A stretch of 64,000 nt of DNA from assembly GCF_029338575.1 (NCBI RefSeq), contig NZ_CP119992.1:682001-746000 (forward strand), in the 5' to 3' direction. This DNA is from Halomarina halobia (GTDB lineage: Archaea > Halobacteriota > Halobacteria > Halobacteriales > Haloarculaceae). Shown here in pieces: positions 49,660-58,234 of the stretch. Under the pieces are notes generated by a model. That model had not been told where the DNA came from and made no database searches. It saw only the letters and a program-made list of their open reading frames with translations. Each line of letters begins with the position of its first letter. The stretch's first letter is position 1. The position numbers and the translations under genes are program-made.

Positions 49660-50562
49660 TCAGATGATCCGCCTGCCGAGCGCGCTCGCGACGAGTTCGA
49701 CCGCGAGTTCGGCGGTGCGGTTGTGCTGGTCGAGGATGGGGTTCACCTCGACGGCCTCGAGCGAGCGCAGGTCGCACTCGGCGACGACCTCCATCGCGGC
49801 GTGGGCCTCGCGGTAGGTGACGCCGCCCCGGACGGGCGTGCCGACGCCGGGTGCCTCGTCCGGGTCGAGCCAGTCGAGGTCGAGGCTGACGTGGACGCCG
49901 TCGGTCCCGCGCCCGGCGACGTCGAGCGCCTCCTCGGTCACGTCGATGACGCCGCGCTCGTCGATGTCGGTCATCGTGAACACGGTGACGTCGGTGTCGG
50001 ACAGGGCCTCGCGCTCCGCGTCGTCGAGGCTGCGGACGCCCACGAGGGCGACGTTCTCGGGAGCGACGGTCGGGGCGCGCGCCCACTCGGCGTCGGCGAA
50101 CTCGCCCTCCCCGAGGACGGCCGCGAGGGGCATCCCGTGGACGTTCCCGCTGGGGGAAGTGGCGGGCGTGTTGAAGTCGCCGTGGGCGTCGAACCAGACG
50201 ACGCCGACGTCCCCCGTCCGGGCGCTCCCGTTGAGGCTCCCGATGGCGATGGAGTGATCGCCCCCCAGTATGAGCGGGACGGCGTCCTCCTCGAGCGTGG
50301 CGGCGACCTCCTCGGCGAGCCCCACGCAGACGGACTCGACCTCCGAGAGGTACTTCGCCCGTCCTCCCTCGGGTGAGGCGTCGGGGTCCCCCTGCTCCGG
50401 GTGGGTAACCGGGAGGTCGCCGACGTCGATGCAGGCGCGCGGGAGCGCGCCGATCGTCTCGGCGAGCCCCGCGTACCGGATCGCGGAGGGACCCATGTCC
50501 ACCCCTCGCCGGTCCGCGCCGAGGTCCATCGGCGCGCCGATGATCTTGACGGGTCGTGACAT
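49660..50562 (-). CDS. rocF: Arginase
   Basis: A 300-residue ureohydrolase cleaving arginine to ornithine and urea. The binuclear manganese motifs are all present: LILGGDHSIAIGSL (about residues 105-118), VVWFDAHGDFNTP (about residues 128-140) and VHVSLDLDWLDPDEAPGVGTPV (about residues 232-253). The start is KIIGAPMDLGADRRGVDMGPSAIRYAGL, as in arginases rather than agmatinases. The length also fits arginase. It is divergent from the DUF389 gene. Confidence 0.92.
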   Translation of the reverse strand: MSRPVKIIGAPMDLGADRRGVDMGPSAIRYAGLAETIGALPRACIDVGDLPVTHPEQGDPDASPEGGRAKYLSEVESVCVGLAEEVAATLEEDAVPLILGGDHSIAIGSLNGSARTGDVGVVWFDAHGDFNTPATSPSGNVHGMPLAAVLGEGEFADAEWARAPTVAPENVALVGVRSLDDAEREALSDTDVTVFTMTDIDERGVIDVTEEALDVAGRGTDGVHVSLDLDWLDPDEAPGVGTPVRGGVTYREAHAAMEVVAECDLRSLEAVEVNPILDQHNRTAELAVELVASALGRRII

Positions 50563-50719
50563 GTCGGGGCGTACTCCGCCGGTCGGTTTAGGGACCGCGG
50601 TTCGACCCCGACCGGCGACCCCCTCCACGTTCGAACACTACCGTCGTCGAGTATGTAACGGAATTCGACGCGACGGAACGGAGAACGACTATACCCCTCC
50701 GTCGAGGGAGTGTCCGTAC

Positions 50720-52003
50720 ATGCGGCTGATCAAGCTGGTCGTTCCCCGCGCCAGGTGCGACGAGGCGGTGTCGGTGCTGGAGGCGGAGAACGTCGACTTC
50801 GTGCTCACGCGCGACGCCAGCGACGACGGGGAGACGGCGCTGCTGGAGTTCCCGCTACCGACCCAGGCGGTAGGGTTCGTCCTGGGGAAGCTCCGCGAGG
50901 CGGGGTTCGACGACGGACAGTACACCGTCATCGCCAGCGCGGAGACGGCGAAGACGGCCAACTTCGAGGACCTCGAGGACCGCTTCGTCGCGGGCGTCGA
51001 GGAGGACGACGCCGTCGCGACCGAGGAGATCCGCGCGAAGGCGTTCGACATGCACCGCGGCGCGCTCACCTACTACTCGATGACGGTGTTCAGCGCCATC
51101 GTCGCCGCGGCGGGCCTCCTGCTCGACTCGCCGGCGGTCGTGGTGGGCGCGATGGTCATCGCGCCGCAGGTCGGGTCGGCGATGACCGCGAGCGTCGGCA
51201 TGGCGCTCGACGACCGCCGGATGACCTGGCTCGGGCTGAAGTCACAGGCGCTCGGCCTCGGGCTGGCGGTCGTCGCCGCGTTCGCGTTCGGCTACGCGCT
51301 CAAGACCGGTCAGTTCGTCACCGCCGTCCTCGACGTCTCGACGGTGAACCAGATCACCAAGCGCATCTCTCCCGGACTGCTGTCCCTGTCCGTCGCGCTC
51401 TGTGCGGGCGGTGCCGGGGCGTTCGGCCTCGCCACCGCGCTCCCCGTCTCGCTCGTGGGCGTGATGATCGCGGCGGCGCTCATCCCCGCCGCGGCGGCCG
51501 TCGGCATCGGCGTCGCGTGGGGGTTACCCTCGGTCGCGCTCGGCGCGTTCCTCCTGCTCGTCGTCAACGCCGTCGCGGTGAACCTCGCCGGGTTCCTCGT
51601 CCTCTGGTACCTCGGCTACCGGCCCGACGGGTGGACCGGCGGCGTGCGAGGGGCCCGCCGGTACGCGTCGCTCGCGGGGGCGTTTCTCCTCCTCGTCGGG
51701 ACGTTCGCGCTCGCCGGGGGGCTGGTCGCCGACCAGGTCGCGTACAACAACGACGTCAACGAGGGCGTGTCGGCCGTGATCGAGGGACCGGAGTACCGAC
51801 AGCTCGAGGTGTCGCAGGTGCAGACCGAGCTCAGCACGGTCGAGTATTTCGGCCAGCAGCCGAAGGTGACGGTGGTGGTGTCGCGCCCGGCGGGCGAGAG
51901 CTACCCGCTGCTCGCCGCCGACCTGGATCGGCAGATCGAGGAGGCGACCGGACGGTCGGTGCTCGTCGAGGTGCAGTTCACCGATCGCCTCCGTTCGGAG
52001 TAG
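50720..52003 (+). CDS. DUF389/TIGR00341 family membrane protein
   Basis: A 427-residue membrane protein. Residues 1-90 form a soluble N-terminal part with an ACT-like pattern (MRLIKLVVPRARCDEAVSVL). The DUF389 membrane domain follows, with the conserved YYSMTVFSAIVAAAGLLLDSPAVVVGAMVIAPQVG (about residues 118-152), KRISPGLLSLSVALCAGGAGAF and VSLVGVMIAAALIPAAAAVGIG. The C-terminal 90 residues are extracytoplasmic or soluble. The family is widespread in bacteria and archaea with no firmly established function. The start at 50720 is the MRLIKL ATG. Confidence 0.9.
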   Translation: MRLIKLVVPRARCDEAVSVLEAENVDFVLTRDASDDGETALLEFPLPTQAVGFVLGKLREAGFDDGQYTVIASAETAKTANFEDLEDRFVAGVEEDDAVATEEIRAKAFDMHRGALTYYSMTVFSAIVAAAGLLLDSPAVVVGAMVIAPQVGSAMTASVGMALDDRRMTWLGLKSQALGLGLAVVAAFAFGYALKTGQFVTAVLDVSTVNQITKRISPGLLSLSVALCAGGAGAFGLATALPVSLVGVMIAAALIPAAAAVGIGVAWGLPSVALGAFLLLVVNAVAVNLAGFLVLWYLGYRPDGWTGGVRGARRYASLAGAFLLLVGTFALAGGLVADQVAYNNDVNEGVSAVIEGPEYRQLEVSQVQTELSTVEYFGQQPKVTVVVSRPAGESYPLLAADLDRQIEEATGRSVLVEVQFTDRLRSE

Positions 52004-52031
52004 GTGCGGGACCGCTGTCGCTCCGTTCTGG

Positions 52032-52946
52032 TCATCTGTAGGGAGCGCAGACCCGCGCGACGCCCTCCTCGAAGTCGATCCGCGGCTCCCAGCCGGTCGC
52101 CTCCCGCATCTTCGTCGCGTCGGCCTTCGTGTCGTGGACGTACACCGGGAGGGGGTTCTCGACGTACTCCGGTTCGACGTCGGTGCCGAGTTCGGCGTTG
52201 ATCATGTCGATCATCTCGTTGAACGAGTAGCTCACGCCCGTTCCGAGGTTGTAGATCCCGCGGAGGCGGTGGTCGGCGGCGAGTTCGATCCCGCGGACGA
52301 CGTCGTCGACGTGGGTGAAGTCGCGCGTCTGGGAGCCGTCGCCGAAGAGGACGGGCCGCTCGCCGTTCGCGATCTGGTGGGTGAACTGCGCGACCGTGTT
52401 CGCGTACTCGCCCTTGTGTTCCTCGTTACCGCTCTCGAAGCCCTGGTAGACCGAGAAGAAGCGCAGTCCGGCACACCGCACGCCGTAGTGGTTGTAGAAG
52501 TACTCGCCGTAGCGCTCTCTCGCGAGCTTCGAGGCCTCATAGCCCGTGTGCGCCTCGACGGGCATCGACTCGGGGGAGGGCTCCGTGCGCGACCCGTAGA
52601 TCGAGGAGGTCGAGGCGTAGACGACCGTGTCACAGCCGTCCTCGCGGGCCTGATCGACGGTGTTGACGAACCCCTCGACGTTCACCCGTGCGCCGACGCG
52701 AGGGTTCTCCTCGTGCATCTTGTACGAGGAGAGCGCGGCGAGGTGGAAGACGACGTCCACGTCGGTGGGGAGGTCGTCGTCGAGAACGCTCGCCTCGACG
52801 AACTCGACGCCGTCGTCGAGGTTGTCGGGCGTGCCGAGATAGAGGTCGTCGACCGCGACGACGTCGTTCGACGCCGCGAGGTAGTTTGCGAGGTTCGACC
52901 CGATGAAACCGGCACCACCCGTCACGAGGACTCGCTTGCCGTCCAT
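52032..52946 (-). CDS. NAD-dependent nucleotide-sugar epimerase
   Basis: A 304-residue short-chain dehydrogenase/extended-family epimerase of the GalE/UDP-glucose epimerase type. The NAD-binding Rossmann motif is VLVTGGAGFIGSNLANYL (about residues 5-22), followed by VAVDDLY; VFHLAALSSY and the catalytic YEASKLARERYGEYFYNHYG (Tyr-x3-Lys, about residue 145) are intact. PVLFGDGSQTRDFTHVDDVVRGI is also family-typical. The sugar substrate is unknown; no glycosylation cluster is adjacent. It is divergent from a regulator, with about 90 bp between starts. Confidence 0.92.
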   Translation of the reverse strand: MDGKRVLVTGGAGFIGSNLANYLAASNDVVAVDDLYLGTPDNLDDGVEFVEASVLDDDLPTDVDVVFHLAALSSYKMHEENPRVGARVNVEGFVNTVDQAREDGCDTVVYASTSSIYGSRTEPSPESMPVEAHTGYEASKLARERYGEYFYNHYGVRCAGLRFFSVYQGFESGNEEHKGEYANTVAQFTHQIANGERPVLFGDGSQTRDFTHVDDVVRGIELAADHRLRGIYNLGTGVSYSFNEMIDMINAELGTDVEPEYVENPLPVYVHDTKADATKMREATGWEPRIDFEEGVARVCAPYR

Positions 52947-53036
52947 ACTCCCTTCCCCATGTCGGAACACTAAGTAATACCGCCTTGCGCCCGTCTCACC
53001 GTCGGACTTATGGCGAGCAGTTTCAAATGATAAGCT

Positions 53037-53576
53037 ATGTCATCAATCGAACTCACCTCGAGCCAGCGGGAGATACTGCAGGAACTCATCAACCTGTATG
53101 GGGTTTCGGAGCGAGCTGTAAAGGGCGAGGACATCGCGGCGAAGGTAGACCGTAACCCGGGCACCATCCGGAACCAGATGCAGAGCCTGAAGGCGCTCCA
53201 GCTGGTCGAGGGCGTCCCGGGACCGAAGGGCGGGTACAAACCGACGGCGACGGCCTACGAGGCGCTCGAACTCGAGCAGCTCGACGAACCGGCGGACGTC
53301 CCCTTCTACCACAACGGCGAGCGCGTCTCGGGGGCGAACGTCCAGGAGATCGACCTGACGAGCGTCCACCACCCCGAGCTCTGTCGCGCCGAGATCCGCC
53401 TGCACGGCTCCATCAAGGACTTCCACGAGGGCGACACCGTCGTCGTCGGCCCGACGCCGCGCTCGAAACTCCGCATCGAGGGCGTCCTCGACGGCAAGGA
53501 CGACACGAACAACGTCCTCATCGTCTCGACGACCGGCATGGAAGCCCCGTCCGGCGAGGAAGCGCCCGAGCACTGA
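53037..53576 (+). CDS. Winged-HTH transcription regulator (COG2524-like)
   Basis: A 179-residue haloarchaeal regulator. Residues 1-70 form a winged helix (SSQREILQELINLYGVSERAVKGEDIAAKVDRNPGTIRNQMQSLKALQLVEGVPGPKGGYKPT). The remaining C-terminal part has alternating strands (VQEIDLTSVHHPELCRAEIRLHG, DTVVVGPTPRSKLRIEG, NNVLIVSTTGM), a beta-barrel-like sensor seen in Rrf2-like and COG2524-like archaeal regulators. Neighbours are an epimerase (divergent) and an NDH-2-like enzyme downstream. Target genes are not known. Confidence 0.85.
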   Translation: MSSIELTSSQREILQELINLYGVSERAVKGEDIAAKVDRNPGTIRNQMQSLKALQLVEGVPGPKGGYKPTATAYEALELEQLDEPADVPFYHNGERVSGANVQEIDLTSVHHPELCRAEIRLHGSIKDFHEGDTVVVGPTPRSKLRIEGVLDGKDDTNNVLIVSTTGMEAPSGEEAPEH

Positions 53577-53720
53577 GCCGGGACGGAGTTCGCCCCGCTA
53601 CCCGACTATCGCTCCCGCTCGACCCGTCGGTTCGAGAGTCCGTTTGCGACCGAATACCACGGCGAGAGTGCCGATAACCGTTCCAAAGCCTTTGTATCCG
53701 AGGGGGTTGGAGGGGTGGAC

Positions 53721-54899
53721 ATGACGGAAAACGTCGTCGTCCTCGGATCCGGGTACGCCGGGGCCGGCGCGGTCAAGAGTATCGAAGAGAACCTCGGTGA
53801 CCGGGTCGACCTCACCTGGATCTCCGACGTGGACTACCACCTCGTGCTCCACGAGGCCCACCGCGTCATCAGCGATCCGTCGGTCAAGGAGAAGATCGCC
53901 ATCCCCGTCGAGGAGATCAAGGCCCCCTCGACCCGCTTCATCCAGGCGGAGGTCACCGGCATCGACACCGACGACCGCGAGATCGAACTCGACGACGGAA
54001 CGACCGTCAACTACGACTACTGCGTCGTCGCCATCGGCTCGCGAACCGCCTTCTTCGGCATCGAGGGGCTGCAGGAACACGCCTACACCCTCAAGTCGCT
54101 CGACGACGCGCTCGCGATCCACGACGCCGTCAAGCAGGCCGCACGCGAGGCCTCCCGGAGCGACCGCGCGCAGATCGTCGTCGGCGGCGCGGGCCTCTCC
54201 GGCATCCAGACCGCCGGCCAGATCGCCGAGTTCCGCGACAGGCACCGCGCGCCGATCGACATCCACCTCGTCGAGGGCCTCGACAGCGTCTTCCCGCCGG
54301 GCGAACCCGAACTCCAGGAACGGCTCGACGAGATGCTCCGCGAGCGCGACATCAACATCATGACCGGCGAGTTCATCGGGGAGGTCGACGAGGACACGGT
54401 CTACATCGGCGACGACACGGAACTGCCGTACGACGTGCTCATCTGGACCGGCGGCATCACCGGTCAGGGGGTCGCGGAGAACCTCGACATCGGGCAGGAC
54501 GAGCGCAGCCACCGCCTCACCACCTCCTCCACGTTCCAGACGAGCGACGAGCGGGTCTTCGCCATCGGCGACTCCGCGCTCGTCGAGCAGTTGAACGGCG
54601 ACCCCGCCCCGCCCACCGCACAGGCGGCCTGGCAGGCGGCCGAGGTCGTCGGCGAGAACGTAAAGCGCGCGATGAACGGACAGCCGCTCAGGGAGTGGGA
54701 GCACGTCGACAAGGGGACGCTCATCTCCGTCGGCGAGGAGGCCGTCGCCTACGACGTCAAGCCGGTCAACGGCTTCTCGCTCCCGGTGAAGCTGTTCGGC
54801 GGGTTCCCCGCCGAGGCGCTCAAGAAGTCGGTCGCCTCGCGCTGGATCAACACCATCACCGGCCCCGGTCGCGCCGCGAAGGCGTGGCCGGACATGTAA
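53721..54899 (+). CDS. NDH-2-like FAD/NAD(P)-dependent oxidoreductase
   Basis: A 392-residue pyridine-nucleotide disulfide oxidoreductase-fold flavoenzyme. FAD motif VVVLGSGYAGAGAV (about residues 5-18), NAD motif IVVGGAGLSGIQTAGQIAEF (about residues 151-170), and the FAD-closing TSDERVFAIGDSALVEQ (about residue 278). The C-terminal KLFGGFPAEALKKSVASRWINTITGPGRAAKAWPD has an amphipathic, membrane-binding character typical of type-II NADH dehydrogenases. It lacks the catalytic Cys pair of sulfide:quinone reductases. The likely role is electron transfer from NADH to quinone. The start at 53721 is favoured over a GTG two codons upstream. A hairpin element follows the stop. Confidence 0.88.
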   Translation: MTENVVVLGSGYAGAGAVKSIEENLGDRVDLTWISDVDYHLVLHEAHRVISDPSVKEKIAIPVEEIKAPSTRFIQAEVTGIDTDDREIELDDGTTVNYDYCVVAIGSRTAFFGIEGLQEHAYTLKSLDDALAIHDAVKQAAREASRSDRAQIVVGGAGLSGIQTAGQIAEFRDRHRAPIDIHLVEGLDSVFPPGEPELQERLDEMLRERDINIMTGEFIGEVDEDTVYIGDDTELPYDVLIWTGGITGQGVAENLDIGQDERSHRLTTSSTFQTSDERVFAIGDSALVEQLNGDPAPPTAQAAWQAAEVVGENVKRAMNGQPLREWEHVDKGTLISVGEEAVAYDVKPVNGFSLPVKLFGGFPAEALKKSVASRWINTITGPGRAAKAWPDM

Positions 54900-54900
54900 G

Positions 54901-55014
54901 ACCACCTTTTTACGCCTCGGGTTTCCTCGCTCGGTCTTCGACCTCGCTGCGGGAACCGCTCGGCGCAAAAGTCCGGACCAAAAAACGCCGCTCGCTCGTT
55001 TCACTCGCTCGCGG
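54901..55014 (+). repeat. 3'-end hairpin element, plus-oriented copy
   Basis: Directly after the NDH-2-like stop: ACCACCTTTTTACGCCTCGG, a loop, CGGCGCAAAAGTCCGGACCA, then AAAAACGCCGCTCGCTCGTT and further CGCTCG-type repeats. It has the same order as copies A and B read on the minus strand. Orientation is again from the gene's stop outward. Confidence 0.65.
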
Positions 55015-55180
55015 TATGACACGGAGCGTACCGCGGCTGCTGTCGGCTCGAAGTCTGCCGAACGTTTATAACTGAGAGCGGGACCAGACTTTCCCGTGAC
55101 CTGAGAGTCGCCGCGGGGCGAGCGCGGTTGTGCGACGTCGCGTCCCGCGGAGCGGTCGCGGTGCCGACGTCGCCTGTACG

Positions 55181-55234
55181 CCAGGAGGTTTTGCCGGGGA
55201 GCGAGGCGAGCGGCCGCAGCAAAACCTCCACCAG
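55181..55234. repeat. Related 11-bp-stem hairpin
   Basis: GGAGGTTTTGC (55184-55194) pairs perfectly with GCAAAACCTCC (55219-55229), flanked by CCA and ACCAG. It lies in a convergent intergenic region about 120 bp beyond the rhodanese stop. It is similar in core (TTTTGC/GCAAAA) to the other elements but has a different tail. Confidence 0.6.
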
Positions 55235-55356
55235 AACCGCGGCTCTCCCCGTGGTCGTTCGGCGCGTCCGCTCGCTCGGCCGTCGGCCTCACTCGCGGGT
55301 GCTCGACGCCACGCCCCGCGACCCCTGGCGGGGGGTCGCCCGTTCGCCCGCCCGGC

Positions 55357-55782
55357 CTACCCGTCGGACCGGTTCTTGTAGTCGCGCTGTTCGACCTCCT
55401 CGACCGGGTAGCCCGCCTCCCGCCAGGCGGTGAACCCCCCGTCCAGGTGGGCCACGTCCTCGAAACCCATCTCGCGCAGGCGCTCGGCGGCGAGCGCCGA
55501 GCGGCCCGCCTCGTTACAGAACAACACGTAGCGCCGCCGCGGGTCGAAGTAGTCCCGGTAGTACTTCGTCTCGGGGTCCGCCCAGAACTCGAGCATCCCG
55601 CGCGGCGCGTGCTTCGCGCCCGGGATCGTCCCCTCGATCCACAGCTCGCGCACGTCGCGGATGTCGAGGAGCGTCACGTCCTCGTCGTCGTACACCTCGC
55701 GAACGTCCTCGATAGAGATGCGCTCTACGTTCCGTTCGGCCGCCTCGGCCATCCCCCACGCGGTACGGCGCAGTTCGGTCAT
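55357..55782 (-). CDS. Rhodanese-like domain protein
   Basis: A 141-residue single rhodanese domain. ISIEDVREVYDDEDVTLLDIRDVRELWIEGTIPGAKHAPRG covers the N-terminal half. The active loop is FCNEAGRSALAAERL with the catalytic Cys near residue 99, and DVAHLDGGFTAWREAGYPVE closes the fold. It would transfer sulfane sulfur, for example in thiolation or cyanide detoxification. It lies 46 bp downstream of udp in the same direction and may belong to that transcript. Confidence 0.9.
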   Translation of the reverse strand: MTELRRTAWGMAEAAERNVERISIEDVREVYDDEDVTLLDIRDVRELWIEGTIPGAKHAPRGMLEFWADPETKYYRDYFDPRRRYVLFCNEAGRSALAAERLREMGFEDVAHLDGGFTAWREAGYPVEEVEQRDYKNRSDG

Positions 55783-55828
55783 CTCCGTGTGGTGCGGGGA
55801 CGAGTGACAAAGGTCTGTCGGATGGCGC

Positions 55829-56635
55829 TCAGTCGAGCGAGAGCCCGGCGTGCCAGCGGTCGGCCCCCGCCTCGGCCGTGACGGCGTCCATCCGCGCGAG
55901 CAGGTGGACCGCGAGGTTCGCCGTCTCGACGGCGCGGCGCTGCCCCTCGACCCGGAACTCGTCGGTCACGCGGTTCGCGTAGACCGCGCACACCGCCCCC
56001 GCGCGGAGCCCGTAGACGTTCGCCAGCGTGAAGATCGCGCTCGCCTCCATCTCGAAGTTCTTCACGTTCGCGTCGCGCATCTCCTCGAACAGCGCCGTCC
56101 CCTCGGCGGTGACGTACCCCCCGAAGCCGGGGCGGCCCTGTCCCGCGTAGAAGGAGTCCGTCGAGGCAGTGAGCCCGACGTGGTAGTCGTAGCCGAGGCG
56201 CTCGGCGGCGGCGACGAGCGCCGTCACGACCTCGTGGTCGGCGACCGCGGGGTACGTCTCGCGGACGTACGCCGCGCTGGTCCCCTCCTGCCGGACGCCG
56301 CCGGAGGAGACGACGAGATCGCCGATCTCGATCCCGGGCTGGATCGCGCCGCAGGAACCGACGCGGACGAAGGTGTCCGCGCCCACCTCCGCGAGCTCCT
56401 CGACGGCGATCGCGGCCGACGGACTCCCGATACCCGTCGAGGTGACGGAGATCGGCGTCCCCTCGTACGTCCCGGTGACGGTGCGGTACTCGCGGTGGGA
56501 GGCGACCTCCTCTGCGGTGTCCCAGCCGGCGATGATCCGATCCACTCGCTCGGTGTCCCCCGGGAGGAGGACCGTCCGGGCGACGTCGCCCGGCCCCGCC
56601 TCGATGTGGTACTGCACGTCGTCTGCGTCGCTCAT
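55829..56635 (-). CDS. udp: Uridine phosphorylase
   Basis: A 268-residue nucleoside phosphorylase cleaving uridine with phosphate to uracil and ribose-1-phosphate. Marks are QYHIEAGPGDVARTVLLPGDTERVDRII, the VTSTGIGSPSAAIAVEELAEVGADTFVRVGSCGAIQPGIEIGDLVV block (about residues 68-113) and FEMEASAIFTLANVYGLRAGAVCAVYAN. It belongs with cdd and the nucleoside ABC transporter encoded directly upstream, forming an uptake and breakdown route. The start at 56635 (MSDADDVQ) fits the family; the earlier frame overlaps cdd. Confidence 0.9.
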   Translation of the reverse strand: MSDADDVQYHIEAGPGDVARTVLLPGDTERVDRIIAGWDTAEEVASHREYRTVTGTYEGTPISVTSTGIGSPSAAIAVEELAEVGADTFVRVGSCGAIQPGIEIGDLVVSSGGVRQEGTSAAYVRETYPAVADHEVVTALVAAAERLGYDYHVGLTASTDSFYAGQGRPGFGGYVTAEGTALFEEMRDANVKNFEMEASAIFTLANVYGLRAGAVCAVYANRVTDEFRVEGQRRAVETANLAVHLLARMDAVTAEAGADRWHAGLSLD

Positions 56636-56681
56636 GTCCGTCGTTCCGGGGCGGCGGACAAATAGCCGGGGGATTACCGCG

Positions 56682-57089
56682 CTACCGTTCGCCGGCGGCC
56701 TCGAGCGTGTCGAGCGAGATCGCGTTCGGGAGGAGGTCGCCGAGCGCGTACTCGCGGATCGAATCGCCCTCGTCACAGAGCACCGGGAGGTCCTCCCCGC
56801 AGAACTCGACGAGCGTCTGCCGGCACATCCCGCAGGGGGTGACGCCGTCCCGCGCGCCGGAGGTGACGGCGATGCGCGTGAACTCGGCGTGGCCGTTCTT
56901 GACCGCCTCGGCGACGGCGACCTCCTCGGCGTGCAGCGAGTTCGAGTAGTTCGCGTTCTCGATGTTACAGCCAGTGTAGACGGTGCCGTCGGCGGTCTCG
57001 AGTGCGGCACCCACGCGGTACCCTGAGTAGGGGACGTAGGCGTCCGCGAGGGCCTCCCGGGCGAGTTCGACGAGTCCGGTCGCGTCCAT
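56682..57089 (-). CDS. cdd: Cytidine deaminase
   Basis: A 135-residue zinc enzyme deaminating cytidine to uridine. The zinc and catalytic motifs are YSNSLHAEEVAVAEA (Glu of HAE) and the PCGMCRQTLVEFC segment (two Cys); VPYSGYRVGAALETADGTVYTGCNIENANY is family-typical. It supplies the uridine that udp cleaves 46 bp downstream. It is 80 bp downstream of the transporter permeases. Confidence 0.95.
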   Translation of the reverse strand: MDATGLVELAREALADAYVPYSGYRVGAALETADGTVYTGCNIENANYSNSLHAEEVAVAEAVKNGHAEFTRIAVTSGARDGVTPCGMCRQTLVEFCGEDLPVLCDEGDSIREYALGDLLPNAISLDTLEAAGER

Positions 57090-57169
57090 GGCTGGCGTTC
57101 ACGGTGCCGGGGGAAATAGCCTCCGCCGCGGCGGACGACGGAGACGACGGACGCCGTCGCCGTCTGCCG

Positions 57170-58234
57170 TCAGTCCTCGCCGGACTCGTAGTGCTCGCCG
57201 GCGGCCTTCGGGATCCGCGTCCGACCGACGAGCGCCAGCACGACGATCACCGTGAGGTACGGGATCGTCTGGATGAGCGTATCCGAGACGGCGATCCCGC
57301 CGAACTGGAGCTGCGTCTGCACGGACTGGAGGCCGGAGAACAGGAACGTCGAGAGGAACGCCCCGATCGGGTTGTAGTTCCCGAACAGGTACGCCACGAT
57401 GGCGATGAACCCGCGACCGCCGACCATCGTCTGCCCGCCGCCGATGAACGTGCCGAGGCCGAGCGAGAGCGACGCGCCGCCGACACCGGCGAACACGCCG
57501 GAGAGCAGGACCGCGGCGTAGCGGATCCGATGGACGCTCACGCCCACGGTGTCGAGCGCCTTCGGGTTCTCGCCGCTCGCGACGACCCACCGGCCGAAGG
57601 CGGTTCGGTTGAGGACGTACCACGCGACGGCCACCGCGACGAACATGAGGTACACCGACGCGCTCAGGTCGAACCCCGCGACCTGCCACTCGGGCAGCGT
57701 CGGGACGTTCGACGGGTCGACGTTCTTCGAATCGTAGATGACCTGGGCGGCGAACGGGGCGAACCCGAGCGCGACGAGCCAGATCGCCAGCCCGGCGATG
57801 ATCTGATCCGCGCGGAACTCGATACAGACGACGGCGAAGACGGCCGCGAGCAGCACGCTCGCGAGGGTGCCGATCGCCATTCCGGCCCAGACGTTCCCGT
57901 TCGTCACGTCCGCCCCGTAGACGGCGGCGAACGCGGAGACGATGAGCAACCCCTCGAGGCCGATGTTGATCACGCCGCTCTTCTCCGCGAAGATGCCGCC
58001 GAGGGCGGCCAGACAGATCGGCACCGAGAGGCGCAGCGTCGCCTCGACCGTGCTCGGTCTGGTCAGAACGGCGTACAGCACGCCCGCGACGCTGGCGGGG
58101 AACAGAGTCCCGGCGAGCGCGAGCGCCGCGAGCGTCGCGAGCGCCGCGAGCGCGATGTACCCCCGCGCGGAGAGGTCGCGGACGCGACCGACCGGGTCGA
58201 ACGTCTCGTTACTCACCGCGATCACCTCCGTCAT
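57170..58234 (-). CDS. Nucleoside ABC transporter permease (BMP family)
   Basis: A 354-residue membrane permease of the BmpC/YufQ type with about nine helices. Marks are the N-terminal LRLSVPICLAALGGIFAEKSGVINIGLEGLLIV (EKSGVINIGLEG is the family signature), WAGMAIGTL, and the C-terminal RGFIAIVAYLFGNYNPIGAFLSTFLFSGLQSVQ. Its start overlaps the end of the partner permease gene by 26 nt. With the ATPase and BMP lipoprotein it imports nucleosides. Confidence 0.9.
   Translation of the reverse strand: MTEVIAVSNETFDPVGRVRDLSARGYIALAALATLAALALAGTLFPASVAGVLYAVLTRPSTVEATLRLSVPICLAALGGIFAEKSGVINIGLEGLLIVSAFAAVYGADVTNGNVWAGMAIGTLASVLLAAVFAVVCIEFRADQIIAGLAIWLVALGFAPFAAQVIYDSKNVDPSNVPTLPEWQVAGFDLSASVYLMFVAVAVAWYVLNRTAFGRWVVASGENPKALDTVGVSVHRIRYAAVLLSGVFAGVGGASLSLGLGTFIGGGQTMVGGRGFIAIVAYLFGNYNPIGAFLSTFLFSGLQSVQTQLQFGGIAVSDTLIQTIPYLTVIVVLALVGRTRIPKAAGEHYESGED

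Larger units (their letters stand above)
54900..55356. other. Gene-free convergent region with two hairpin elements
   Basis: Between the stops of the NDH-2-like gene (+) and the rhodanese gene (-). It holds a copy of the ACCACCTTTTT element (54901-55014) and a GGAGGTTTTGC/GCAAAACCTCC hairpin (55181-55234). Nothing else coding is seen. A TATA-like TTTATAAC near 55064-55071 has no ORF behind it. Confidence 0.6.
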
